The notes beneath the pieces are model-generated. The model did not search any database. It had not been told where the DNA came from and saw only the letters and a program-made list of their open reading frames with translations. 64,000 nucleotides of DNA from Trichobilharzia regenti. Lineage: Eukaryota > Platyhelminthes > Trematoda > Strigeidida > Schistosomatidae. The position numbers and the translations under genes are program-made. The first letter of the stretch is position 1; the number at the start of each line of letters is the position of its first letter. Where the stretch lies: positions 167,461,509-167,525,508 of the forward strand of contig OX235262.1 of the NCBI GenBank assembly GCA_944472135.2, in the 5' to 3' direction. Of the stretch, positions 11,430-22,492 are shown one piece after another.

Positions 11430-12160
11430 ACATTTAATACCATATAGACAGTTTCTTACTTAATTATTTTTTAATTTCATTTTTTATCACCTGTCAAAAT
11501 TAATTTTCTGTGATGATATGTTCTGAGCATGGTTTCTTCCACAAATAGGTATTGGAAAAGCTTTATTTTGATTTAAACAAATGATAAGTTCTATAGAATT
11601 GTCATTGAAGCCCATGTAAAACGTCTTTTCTGTAAATGTACAGCTTCAACAGATATAATGATGAATTTAATTTAGAGGCTTATTTATCACAGGTGATGTA
11701 TCAGCCAATTGTAACCCCATCCATTTGCACGGTAAAACATTTTTATTATTGATAAGACTAATCTTTATTAAACGCTGAACGTATAAGTAAAATGAAATGC
11801 AGACTATTCTGTCTTTGATGGATAGTAGGCACAATTGATGAAGACAGATAGTATAGGAGGCTTAACATTAACATTTTACAGAGGATATCCGAGGAGAAGT
11901 CTTTAAAGCAGAAAGGAAACATGGTGTCTTCTTAACTCAATTTTCAAAACAAGAGCGTCATTGCCGAACTAGGCAGTAAATATGCTAAAAGTAGACAACA
12001 TGGTGTATAGAGAATGCATTGTGTTACTTATATTTAGCCCTGTAGATGATGAAAGATTCTGACGGTTTAGCTTAAAACCTCCAATCAGGCTCAAATACGT
12101 GTTTATTTTCTTTTGTTTTGGAACATGCGTGTCATACTAATCATTTCTTTTTGTTTAGAA
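11430..12160. other. Unassigned intronic sequence
   Basis: Lies in the large EPS8 intron. I recognise no repeat or open frame. Confidence 0.5.
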
Positions 12161-12164
12161 GTGG

Positions 12165-12790
12165 TATTTTTTCAGGTTTGGCCGCAGAATGATGTCAGTT
12201 AGAAACCATGAAATCAGGGAGTGCTAGATAGTGAGCAGTTTCGTCCTAGTACTTGGAACTCATCACAGTACGCACCCACAGGGGTTAGAACCTAGGACTT
12301 TCGGATTACAAGTTAAGCTCGTAGACCATTCAACCACTGGGATCTGATTCAATGGTCCAAGAATTCTAACTTCAACCAGTTCATGATTTTAGACCGATTA
12401 CTAGTCAGTGTCATTGGTGAGCAGTTATTCTCCCCCTTGACCTGATGGCCCCCATTGGTTACGACTTCTCACTAGAACCCCAGACAACTTTATCCTGTAG
12501 TCAGTCACTGGTGGGCATCGAACTAATTTTCAAGAGTTACTTTGTAGGAATTCGATTTGTTTCAAGTTTGATCATGAAATGTTATCGGTTAGAGAAACAC
12601 TGGAAAACTAGGGAGTACTGGACAGCTGTTTCGTCCTAGTTTACTACTCACCGGTAGTACTCATCAATCGGGGTTCGAATCCAGGCCCTCCTAGTTACAA
12701 GGCGAGCTCAGAGACCATCCAGCCACTGGTTCTCTAACTGAGATCAATTCGCGGCCGAACCTAAAACAACCCAAATCCCTACTAACTAAT
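12165..12790 (-). repeat. Hammerhead-type SINE family S2, two adjacent copies
   Basis: Two minus-strand copies follow one another. The first hammerhead region (12225-12283) reads on the minus strand GCGTACTG, TGATGAG, TTCC, a loop, GGAC, GAAAC. Core position C3 appears deleted. The second (12612-12661) keeps CTAGGACGAAACAGCTG and TCCAGTACTCCC but lost the CTGANGA side. The B-box-like GGGTTCGAATCC is visible as its complement at 12673-12684. After 12728 the sequence switches to the + sense of the family's 3' part, so the array is chimeric. Confidence 0.7.
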
Positions 12791-13194
12791 TCTTAACAGT
12801 GTTATAGTCACTGATAAATCTTACTTCAACTATGTTAGCCACTCGGACTTGTATACGCTCTTCTGCAGCTTTTATTCCGATCTATTTCTAAACTTTTGTC
12901 TATTGTACTTTATCTTCAATTAGCATTTTTCATATACGCTTATCGACAAACTGTTCTACAAGTCCTTTAATGAGGAAAATAAACTTTTCATATTAGTCAT
13001 ATGCTCATTTGTAGTATTCATCGTCTGCATTGTTTTATAACAAGAGTCAGATGTGTCATGAGGCTAAGCCATCAAAGTAGCTTGTTCACTTGATGTAACT
13101 ACAATTAAGTTCTCCCTAGGTGATGAGATCGACAAAACAGATCCAAAAATATACGGATTTCCATTCACAGTGAAATTTCACTTCAGCTTGCTCA

Positions 13195-13455
13195 TCATGA
13201 GAAATAAAACTGATAGAAGTTGGAATTCACGGGCCATTGAGTTGAGTCCCAGTAGCTGAATAGCCCACCAGCTTATCTTGTAACTGGAAGTTACTGGGTT
13301 CGAAACCCAATTGGTGGATGCACACTGGTGAGGAGTCCCAAAGTCAGACGAAAGAGCTGGTTGTCCAGTACTCCCTAATTGGTTTTCCCTGGTTGTCTGA
13401 CTGATATCAGTCCACGGCCAAACTTGGAACAAATCAAATCCATACAAACTAAGTC
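13195..13455 (+). repeat. Hammerhead-type SINE family S2
   Basis: The blocks run in order: AGCTGAATAGCCCACCAGC, then TGGGTTCGAAACCCA (B box inside a T-arm-like palindrome), GCACACTGGTGAGGAGTCCC, AGACGAAAGAGCTG, TTGTCCAGTACTCCC and the 3' CTGACTGATATCAGTCC. The hammerhead halves are present, but stem I and the CTGANGA core have changed. The ribozyme is unlikely to be active. Confidence 0.7.
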
Positions 13456-13799
13456 TTAAGAGCTAAAATTCTGAAGCATATAAACTTATTCCTGGAGGTG
13501 TTTTTGAAAATAGCTGCTTAAGGCAATAAATAATTTCAGCAGTTTTGAAATCCCACTTCATACAGCTGGCTGACGCACCGAGACGTAAATAAATTAGCAT
13601 AAAAAAACATTTTTCTGTCGACTTGGAATCTCTTCTAGTTGTTTCAGGATATTCCCAAGTATATCTGACAAGTGTAAGCAATGGAATGAGTAAAAACTAA
13701 ACCAGTAAGTTGAAACTGACGCGTATGTGTTGATCATCTAGAGTTATCCACTGGCTTTACTCAGCCTGAAATAGCACTCAGGAAGTTGGTTAATTTAAA

Positions 13800-14815
13800 T
13801 ATAATATTAAGAACACAATATTCAGTGAAGAGACCCTTTTCAACAACGAATTTATTATCAAGCTGTACAATCGTATATATATATATATGGTTTTTAAGAA
13901 ATTATATCCAGTGAAGGAATTGGATCAAAGGTATGAATACATGAGAGAATAATAATGTGAAATGCAATTAAAATATTTGTGATTATAATCATAGTTAAAT
14001 GTCAAGTAGCAAAACAATTAATGTCATATATAGAATAATTCATAAGGTGTATAGATGTTGGAAAGGGGTGCATAATTATAGGATTAGTAGACGAATATAA
14101 AATGTTACATAACAGGGTGTGAAATTTGATAACATAGAATTCAATATTGTAAAAACAAAAAAATAATAATTTTGGATTTAGAATAACAAATGGGGCAAGT
14201 GAAAACAAATCAGAGTGAGAATAGTACAAATAAAAGTAGTAATAATAATTATATTCGTAATAATGAGGGGAAGGTACATTTATTAACTAAATAAACAAAA
14301 TAAATGAATAAATGTCTATCCCTCTACGGCCAAGGCAGAAGTAGGGATTGTACATCCTTCTTTTATACACAAAGGTCTGGCTTTAAGTCATGAATTGCCA
14401 AGGTCTCAGCTGTCTTTAGAAGTCTATGACGAAGAAAACACGGCAAGTTAGCATGAATTCGGTAGACGACCTTAAAATCATGGTAGAGTGACAGGAGTCT
14501 ACCAGGTGTTCTAGAATAGAGCTTCGTACACTCTTCCTTTCTACCTTGTAAAACCATTCTGAAATATGTTCTCGTATCCCTGTAGAAAGCGTCCTCTGGC
14601 TACGGCCAACGTACCTTGCTCTGCAAGAGCAGGTGAACTGGTAAATGCATGTAGGGGCGAGCAGACGGAGGAGCTTATCATTTACAGATATGGAGAACAA
14701 CTTGTGGCTAGTGAACGTCATTTGTAATTTTACTGACTGATTTAGAGAGATGGTTTTCGAGTATATCTGAAGCCTAATCACCTTTGAATTCCAAGTTCGT
14801 GAATAAGGTTTACTT
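13800..14815 (-). mobile_element. Penelope-like element family G, endonuclease end and long 3' region
   Basis: Minus-strand frames read VNDKLLRLLAPTCIYQFTCS then CRARYVGRSQRTLSTGIREH, a GIY-YIG domain with the second motif as YVG. EWFYKVERKSVRSSILEHL follows, and in a second frame DFKVVYRIHANLPCFLRHRL then LLKTAETLAIHDLKPDLC. The roughly 500-bp 3' region to about 13815 matches 58075-58440. One frameshift lies near 14430-14550. The RT part is missing. Confidence 0.8.
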
Positions 14816-14984
14816 TGGAACTGAGTTGGTGACCAGTTTTGACTGCTTATCTTTCATGCTACTGTCGATAAATCGGTTCGATAACTTCACTGTTCATTTT
14901 AATGTTCTGCTTTTTTCATATTCTAACTATATTTTTCTGCCAGTTAAAGCAATCTAAAGAAATGAAGTATGAATTGAGTTTGTT

Positions 14985-15605
14985 GTTAGATGGTTGGAAG
15001 CAATCAGCACGAAACCTCCGACCTAAGTTTCATGCTTGTTGGCATTAACCAGTCAGCAAAGCGAACTTCAAAGAATTCATATCCCCTCTGAGACTCGAAT
15101 CCGCGCCAACCAGAGTGCTGCAGTTAGAAAGAGACGTTACCGCCGAGGTATTCGAGTCAACGACTGACGGTTATAAATACTTTGACTGGACATTGGGTAG
15201 TAACTAATGTCAAGTGTCTAGTCCTTTGTTTGATGCAGACTGAATTCTTTCGGTCAAAGGACCAAACTCATAACACCACTAGTTACTACCTTGTGTTCAG
15301 TCAAAGTATCCAGCACACTTCTATTGAAGGTCAGTCAATAGCATGAATGGCTCAGTAGTAGCGCCTTTAGTTGCATCACTGGATTGTGCAGGTTCGAATC
15401 TCATAAAGGACATGAGTTCCTTGAAGACTGGACATACACCTTGCTGACTGGTGAGTGCCAACTAGCACGAAGCCTACGTCGAGCAAGGCTTCCTTCTAGT
15501 TGCATCGTGATAGCAAGGCACCTAGAATGGTGGCTACATTACCAAACAAAGGACTGGGCGCATGACACTACTAATTACTACATAGTATCAAATCAAAGAA
15601 TTCAG
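14985..15605. repeat. tRNA-derived SINE family S3, head-to-head inverted pair
   Basis: 14985-15262 is a minus copy; the complement of the tRNA-like part with its B box (GAGACTCGAATCC) is at 15088-15100. 15263-15605 is a + copy with CAGGTTCGAATCTC and CTGACTGGTGAGTGCCAACT. Both contain the family's ACTAGTTACTACC / GGTAGTAACTA strings near the junction. The pair could fold into a long imperfect hairpin in an EPS8 pre-mRNA. Confidence 0.75.
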
Positions 15606-16359
15606 TTTGGTTAGGTATGGAGAAAACGTAACACGACTTAATGATGAAGAGGTAGAAGGTCTACCTCTTGGAATCCGATTCGTTATAACTATTTTGTTAT
15701 TATCCGAAAGGCAAAGACTCGAACTTGTGAGTTGTGTCGGATTTCAGCATATGCTATTTCATTCACTATCAAACGAATGTTGCACTTTAAAACTCCCCTT
15801 GCATCGAGGTTTATATAATATTCCCATATTTATTATTTTTACGAAATTTGTACCTAATTCGTACAGATATGGCGAATTTCAAAACAGCACACTGACCATT
15901 GGTGAAAATAGTCTTCTGCACAAGTGAATATGCACTTTTCTGTGACTTCAAAAAATATGTCTTCACTATAGGACCCAGAGTTGTTAGTCAGTGTATCAGG
16001 CTGCGATTAATTCATATCCGAATACTAAATACAAGGAAGGGAGACAAAGCAATCGAAACAACCTTGTCCGAAGTTAGTAGAATCTTGTAAACCTAAGGAA
16101 GGTAAGAGACAATGTGAATAACCTTTCAAGATATTACAATTAAGACGAGGACAAAGCGTAAGAACATCCATTGCATCGAAACTGGTTATGAGTCACAAAA
16201 CGTGGTCCACCAAGGGAGAGAGCTTTCAAGTGGTTCCACTACAGTAAGGTACTGCATGCTGATATTATTACATTAAAGGCAGAGGTAAGTTTACTCGGTT
16301 CTCATGAAAACCAGCGTATACATGCCCAGTCAGTGGGTGCATCATTGTTTGACGTTCGC
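15606..16359. other. Unassigned sequence with a 106-codon open frame
   Basis: An open frame of 106 codons at 15607-15927 starts MVRYGENVTRLNDEEVEGLP. I recognise no family. It overlaps the end of the SINE and has no good splice sites, so it is most likely part of an unclassified repeat or chance. Confidence 0.3.
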
Positions 16360-16605
16360 GCCAGTCGTACAGCGTTAGATTGCCCGCCGATCACGAATTC
16401 GGCCCAGGGTTCGATTCCTGGCAGGTGCACTACTAAACCTCACTAAGCCTGCAGGACACATGGTAAAGGGGGAAGGTTAGATGTGAGGCTAGCAACTTCA
16501 CCCGGTAAAAACGCCCACTGTTGCTAATAAAACGTCAGAGCTCAAGCTTGAAGACCTTTGTCCACCCGTAATGCAAAGGAATAAAATACAATAACTCGAA
16601 TTATT
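16360..16605 (+). repeat. tRNA-headed SINE family S4
   Basis: The head has an A-box-like region (AGTCGTACAGCGTTAGATTG) and CCAGGGTTCGATTCCTGG, a complete T-arm-like hairpin containing the B box. The body (CTCACTAAGCCTGCAGGAC, GGGGGAAGGTTAGATGTGAG) and a 3' end resembling the RTE tail (CTTGAAGACCTTTGTCCACC...) follow. It is a divergent copy. Confidence 0.7.
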
Positions 16606-17325
16606 TAGATTTATATCCCCCCACTTCACTTAAATAAAAGCAGACAATCAGCTTCTTATGATCAATAAAACTTCAGCCTTGGATATTAAAAAAAGTAAAG
16701 TAAATGTACTAAGCAAACGATACTGTTGTTCCTCCTACTGAAAAGAACTTTTCAGTAGTATAGTGGTGACGCATTTCGCAAAAATCCTGAATAGTAGAGC
16801 AACAGAGAAATGAGGGTCCTTCTGAAGCAATACAGAAAGCAAGAAATGAAGACAAAAGAAGTAGAATACGAACATGTTTTGCAAATTGATGTTCCAGTGT
16901 AAGATTTCTACATATTTTGTCATCACTTTAAGTCGTTTTAGCAAATAAACAATTATCCCACTAGCATCAGTGTGTTTGCTGTTACAACAGTATCTTAGTT
17001 AGTTATCAGCTGCTTATTGTATTACAAGTAACATACATTCTACTGGTATACGCTTACTACTAATGTAGCGTGATGCAGATTAGAAGGATACGGCCAAAGC
17101 TGAAATCAACATTTCAAGTCAACAGCTGGCTGAAGAGATAGAAGTGATTAATCCTCAAATCTGGATTTACTTCATGTTGTAGACATAAAATGACCTGATT
17201 GGGTTACTTGTTTAACCTCGAGCCTATTACCATCCAGTCAGAACAGTTTATTCTCCTCTCACAAAGCCGAACTTTAGTGTGGCTAAAGACTTTCAAGTGT
17301 TTCAAGACATTCAAGTATTGGTTTG
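16606..17325. other. Unassigned intronic sequence
   Basis: No recognisable coding or repeat signal. Confidence 0.5.
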
Positions 17326-17483
17326 TAGGGATTTCGTTTGATTGGTTGAAGGATTTCATCATGAACTGAAATCAATTAGAGAACCATTGGAAAACCTGGG
17401 AGAACTGGACAGCTGTTCCGTCCACCTAGTTCGGGATTCTTTATCAGCACGCACCCACCACCACAGAGGTTAGAACACAGGAC
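17326..17483 (-). repeat. Hammerhead-type SINE family S2, 3' half (split by a Penelope insertion)
   Basis: The minus-strand 3' half of an S2 copy carries GCGTGCTGATAAAGAATCCC, then the GGAC, GGAAC and CAGCTG blocks and TCCAGTTCTCCC. It breaks at 17483 after GAACACAGGAC. The missing half resumes at 19178 with the same 11 bases, so the two were one element before the PLE arrived. Confidence 0.8.
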
Positions 17484-19177
17484 ATAAATCAGGATACCCT
17501 ATTAGGCCTATAGTTGATTTTAGAAATTCACCTACCTATGAATTATCTAAATATTTAGCCATGGTATTAAATCCCCTAAAAAGCCACTCGAAATCTAGAC
17601 TAACTAATTCTTATGAACTAAAACACAGATTAGATAATTTAAAATTAGATAATGAACAAAAAATGGTTAGTTTTGACATTGTCAGTTTATATACATCTAT
17701 ACCAATAAATATAGCTACAGAGGCAGTCAGAAACGAACTCATTTCTGACCAAGAACTCGAACTTAGGACAAAATTGCCACTTGGGGACATAATGCTGGGA
17801 GTGCAGCTATACCTGACTTCCACAGTATTTAAATTCCGAGGGAAAATATACAAACAAACTGAGGGAGTTACCATGGCATCACCAATATCCCCAGTTGTAG
17901 CAGATATATTCATGGATAGGTGGGAAAGCATAGCGATTGAAATGTTCACCCCCATCCCAAAAGTATGGTGGACGTATGTAGATGACACATTCACTGTACT
18001 CAGAAGACAAGATATAGATAGATTTTTCGAACACGTCAACTCCTATGTAGAGGCAATTCACTTCACTTATGAATTGGAAAGTCATGAAGGGGAGCTTCTA
18101 ATGTTAGATTGCAACGTAAAAAGGAAGGAAGATGAAAAGTTAAACACTAGTGTTTACAGGAAACCCACACATTCAAACACATACTTGGACTTCCAATCAT
18201 CCCATCCATCCTATGTCAGTAAAAATAGGATTAGTGAAATGTTAAGTGACAGAGCACAAAAACTAAGTAGTACTAAGGAAAATCTAAGACAATAAGTGAT
18301 ACACATAAAAGAAGTCTTGAAACTTAATAATTATCCGGATAAATTAGTCAGGAAATATGTAAAGAAATCTAAAAATAAAATAAATAATGATAGTAGCGAT
18401 AGTGATAATAATAATGATAACAATAATAATGATAATAATAATAACAGTAATGACGACACCAACAATAATGAATCTAAATCATCAACAGTAATTCCATACA
18501 AGGAAGGAACCTCGGAAGCCTTACGCAGAATTCTAACAAGCAGGAATAAAAGTGGCTTGCATTCAAACCCACAAACTCAATTAGAAAAAAGCTTTGTCGG
18601 TTAAAGGATGAATTCTATGGAGCCTTTAAAACAAAACAATTTAGTTTATCTAATACCCTGTCGGAATGATTGTCAGGTTAAATACATAGGTCAAACTAGT
18701 AGAACAGGGCAGTCAGACTAGCTGAGCATAAAAACTTAGCAAAATCTAGACTGGTTGACCCGAATAAGATAAGAAATCTAGAGAATAGTTCAGCGATAGC
18801 ACTACATGCAGTTACACACAAACATACAATAGGTTGGATGGGATAGGATGACAGTTTTAAAATCTAATTGATAACAGAAGCTTTGTTTATCGAATCAACT
18901 GCGAATACATGTAATATGAATGACTGATCACCTGTCCCTGATATCTGGAAAATTCTACTACCCCAAAGACGACAAACAGGAGAGAACAAAGAAAACTATA
19001 AAACTCATGTTTCAAAGTCGTGTGATTACAATTGATATGATTATGAACAATAAATTTTGTTCGAAACGCTGTTATCCAGTAAATAATACTGTTTCACTGT
19101 GTGATATATCTAATAAACAAACTAATATGGAATTACTTACTACCACAGTGCCCAAGTTTCATACATATATTAAGTTC
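17484..19177 (+). mobile_element. Penelope-like element family C (RT plus GIY-YIG), inserted in a SINE
   Basis: An open frame from 17486 to 18293 begins GYPIRPIVDFRNSPTYELSK and carries the PLE reverse transcriptase: motif A SFDIVSLYTSIP, motif B GVTMASPISPVVADIFM and motif C YVDD. A TAA at 18293 (GAA in the sister copy) interrupts it. An Asn/Asp-rich linker then leads to CRNDCQVKYIGQTSRTG, the GIY-YIG nuclease, which is frameshifted and full of stops. The element is 5'-truncated, since the N-terminal part is missing. GAACACAGGAC at 17473-17483 and 19178-19188 is an 11-bp target-site duplication. The sister copy is at 38828-40265. Confidence 0.9.
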
Positions 19178-19495
19178 GAACACAGGACCTTCTGGTTACG
19201 AGGCTAGCTACTTCGTAGACCATCAAGCCACGGGAAGCCGACCCGATGGCCAACCCATGAATTCTAACTTCTGCTAGTTCATGGCATAGCGCGACCAATT
19301 CGAAACGTTTTCTTCGATGAGCTACTGCATCACCTTCAGCCTGCTACACCCTATTGGTCACGGTTTCCCATTAGAACCCCAGGCGACTTTCTGAATGGGG
19401 CCAGTCACTAATGAGTACCAGATCAACTTTCAGGTGCTGGTTTGTGAAGATTCTGTTTGATTGGTTGGAGGATATCATCATGAGTTGACATCAAT
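19178..19495 (-). repeat. Hammerhead-type SINE family S2, 5' half (split copy)
   Basis: Continues the minus-strand S2 element broken at 17483. Complements of the tRNA-like region (TTCGTAGACCATCAAGCCAC) and the 5' block (GAATTCTAACTTCTGCTAG, CACTAATGAGTACCAGATCAAC) are present. Confidence 0.7.
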
Positions 19496-19735
19496 AAGTG
19501 GTCGCACTATGTCGTGAATTGGCAGAAGTTACAATTTATGAACCATTGGATCAAGTACCAGTGACTTAATGGTCTACCAGCTCTCCTTTTGACCAGAAAG
19601 TCTTGAGTTCAATTCCAAGCGGTGGGTGCATACTTATGAAGAGTCCCAAACTAGGAAGAAGCAGCTGTCCAGTACATGAAGGTTTCCCACTGCCTCTCTG
19701 GCTGATGTCAGCTCATAATGAAATCCTGCAACTTA
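19496..19735 (+). repeat. Hammerhead-type SINE family S2
   Basis: A + copy placed back-to-back with the preceding minus copy. The hammerhead region at 19630-19674 reads CATACTTATGAAGAGTCCC, AAACTAGGA and then AGAAGCAGCTGTCCAGTAC. The essential GAAA block has become GAAG and C3 is A. The 3' end is truncated relative to 20548-20885. Confidence 0.7.
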
Positions 19736-19739
19736 TAAA

Positions 19740-20545
19740 TATGTGTTTTTCCTTAATAAAGGTCGGTTATCAAGTCTATTATCTTCTCCCGTTACCCTAC
19801 TACTACTATTCCTTTAATTCGAAAACACAGCTTATGCTTAGACATTTGAGAAAGAGAATGTTTTTATAGATTATGATACGGTTTTTTAATGGATTTTGTT
19901 TTCACTCATATAGAGTTGTTAGTTATAACTGTCATTATTACGATTTGTATTGATTTATTTTTAAATGTATTTATGCAACCCGCATGATTGTCAGTTGACC
20001 ATTACAAGACCTTGATAAAGAGAATTTCACCTAATTTTACTCCTTCATACCATGAGTTCGTAGTTGTGTTGTTGTTGTTTTCTCTCTCTCTCTCTCTTCT
20101 GTGTCTATCAGTCATATAAAAATATGTCTGTGCATATAAGTATGTGGAAATACAAATGCTTAACAAAGCTTCTCAATTGATAAATTTTACCAACTGTAGT
20201 GCAATAAAATAGTTTTAAACTATTACACATATGGGAATGATTAATAAGTGACTCCTAGTGTTATCTGTCTAATATAAAATGTGAAGAGGAAATTAAATTC
20301 CACTTAACGAAATGAAAGTTTTGCCAGAAAACGTTAAATTATAATCAATAGATAATTGTTTATTGAGGTTACCCTAGTGAATTAAAAATTGTTCATGCAC
20401 CAGGTTATTGTACTTTTGAAAATCTCAGTGTATCCTTTTTAGATTCATAAGTACTGGAAGAGTAACAACATTAAATATTTGAATTGCGTACATTATCACA
20501 CTGTAAATAAGCCAGAACTTGATGAAATAGCCAAGTATTCGAGGA
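19740..20545. other. Unassigned AT-rich sequence with a (CT)n run
   Basis: No gene or family recognised. A short (TC)n run lies at about 20081-20098. Confidence 0.5.
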
Positions 20546-20547
20546 AC

Positions 20548-20885
20548 TAAATTTATTTGGGTGCAGCAGGTCGTGTGTGAGGACAAATACTCGCCGAAGA
20601 CATTGGCTAGGGGTCACGCTATGTCGTGAATTCGCAGAAGTTAGAATTCAAAGGCCATTGGATAGGGTCCGATTGGTTGAGTAATGGTCTACAAGCTAGC
20701 TCGCCATGAGACCAGAAGGGCCTGGATTCAAATCCCGGTGGGTGCGTAACGATGAAGAGTCTCAAACTAGGACGAAACAGCTGTCCAGTACTCCCTACAG
20801 GTTTTTCAGTGTTTCTCTAACTAATGTCAGCTCATGATGAAATCCTTCAACCAATCAAACAAAATCCCTAAATATCAACACTTAA
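20548..20885 (+). repeat. Hammerhead-type SINE family S2, best preserved + copy
   Basis: The whole architecture is visible. A 5' block (GGTGCAGCAGGTCG, GAAGACATTGGC, GTCACGCTATGTCGTGAATT) is followed by an A-box-like TTGAGTAATGGTCTACAAG, a B-box-like GGATTCAAATCCCGG, and a hammerhead at 20746-20791. The 3' block is CTCTAACTAATGTCAGCTC, then AATCCTTCAACCAATCAAAC. The promoter-like internal boxes and the dispersed copy number mark it as a SINE. Confidence 0.8.
20746..20791 (+). ncRNA. Hammerhead ribozyme motif (degenerate) in SINE S2
   Basis: Stem I 5' strand is GTAACG (consensus GTACTG) and its 3' strand is CAGTAC at 20786-20791. The core is ATGAAGA where CUGANGA is expected (C3 changed to A). 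Stem II is GTCT/GGAC with loop CAAACTA, followed by GAAA, a short self-complementary stem III CAGCTG, and TC. Cleavage would fall between 20785 and 20786. The C3 change and the mismatched stem I make this copy probably inactive. The fold is inferred by eye. Confidence 0.65.
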
Positions 20886-21189
20886 ATTATTTGAAGTTAA
20901 TTGGGATTGTTGCAGAATAAAACAAGTGACATTTATTCACACTAACTGGCATGACTTGTACATTAGGACTCAAGGATGAATTAACTACTTAACGTCTGGG
21001 TTAATAACATTCAAAAAACCTGAACGTAGAAGATATGCTAACCGAGGCTTTTAACATTGAGTTAAGATAGTGAGACATTTGTCACTTATTGGGATTTAAT
21101 GATTAAAAAGAATTTATACTTAGACGTAACAAACAGTCAATTAATTCGACATGAACAGAAATTATCGTATAAGATATTTATTGTTATTA

Positions 21190-22110
21190 TTTCTTGTGCC
21201 CAGGTTGGGATATACGGATTTAACAGTACATCTCAATTTCACCCTGTTCATCGGGGCCTCTTCATTTGGCTCCATAGTTACCGATAGGTTCTAGTCTCCT
21301 CCATGTCACTCGTAGACTCATAGCCAACCCGTCGCTTCCCATTCGGGTTCCACACAAGGACGTGCATTGCGTGGTGTGCCACCCAACATCCTCCTCATCA
21401 TGTGTCCACATATTCGTTGAGTGACAGGTTCCTTCCTGGTTGGTTCGCTCCCAGAGTTTCTCGATGCTAATTACTTCCGACTGGCGCCAACGAAGATGGC
21501 AGCTGCTGATAAAACTCTGTAGTAGCCTGTTCGAAATACTTTTCTTAACACCTCAAGTCTCTGAACCATATAGAAAAAATCACTTAAAACTAGTGATGAA
21601 AATTCGAATTTTGTTTTCTGTGCTCAGTTCAGCAGACTTCCAAACTCATTTCAGAGTGATGAAGGTATGCCTTGCTTTCCCACTTCTGGTTTTGACATTC
21701 TCATCCATTGAGACGATGATGCCATGATAAGTGAAGGTAGTGACCAATGTTAGATTTCTTCCGTTGATAGCGATTGGTGCTTGTCGTTGTTGTTGGTGGT
21801 GGCTGAGTGTCTTCATCACATCTATCTTCTTTATGTTCACTTGAAGTCCTGCTTTTGCTGCTTCTTCTGCCAACTTGTCGTTTTTCGCTTGTAGATCTTC
21901 GAATTTATGTGAGATTGGACAGAAATCGTCCGCGAAGTTCAAATCCTCTATAGTCTTCTTATTGATGCTTCAGCGTATTCCTGTATCCTCCCTTCCCACG
22001 TACAGTGCTCTGCATAATCCAGTCCACCAAAATCAGAAGTACCATCCTTATCTCACAGCTGTCTTCACTTCAAAAGCAGGCTTCACTGAGTTTCCAGTTG
22101 TGGGTCACGA
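21190..22110 (-). mobile_element. RTE-clade LINE, 3' copy with FADD motif
   Basis: The minus-strand frame MNFADDFCPISHKFEDLQAK then EAAKAGLQVNIKKIDVMK carries the RT catalytic FADD motif and the following RTE-typical stretch. Upstream (22000-22105) the RT continues with several stops. The 3' terminus near 21190 is degraded and the usual CCCTATGTTCC string is barely readable. Inactive. Confidence 0.78.
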
Positions 22111-22139
22111 CATACGGAAATATCATATGGCTTTTTAGT

Positions 22140-22335
22140 TAAGTTTTTTTTATTTACAGCTTGATTTCACACTGTATTTTCGTGGAAGTATGGAATTTTC
22201 AGCATGGATATCGGTAGCCCAAATTTTGCAGGCTGGCCATAGATATTCGGTGTGCGTCGGCAGGGGACCGAACATCGGACCATGTGCATGGTCGGCGAGA
22301 GTCCTAACCATTGTGCCATCGACGCAGTAATACAC
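22140..22335 (-). repeat. tRNA-headed SINE family S4, alternative tail
   Basis: On the minus strand it begins CTGCGTCGATGGCACAATGG, with ACCATGCACATGGT and a B-box-like GGTTCGGTCCCC region. Its 3' body is not the RTE-like tail but CGAATATCTATGGCCAGCC, then TTGGGCTACCGATATCC and TCAAGCTGTAAATAAA. The same unusual tail occurs at 27730-27915. Confidence 0.75.
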
Positions 22336-22492
22336 TCCATAGTATTATTTAAATAGTTTTCAACGCTGTAGCAGGCCTTTACAGAGTTAATGAAGTCGAG
22401 GTAAATATTTGACTTCTATCCCGCTTAATGTTCAACGATGCTGCATAAGCTTACAGTTCCATCCACACGTGTATAATATTACTTTTGAACAA

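Noticed and set aside
15607..15927. 106-codon open frame as a gene
   Set aside because: No family resemblance, no splice sites, and it begins inside a SINE edge. Probably chance.
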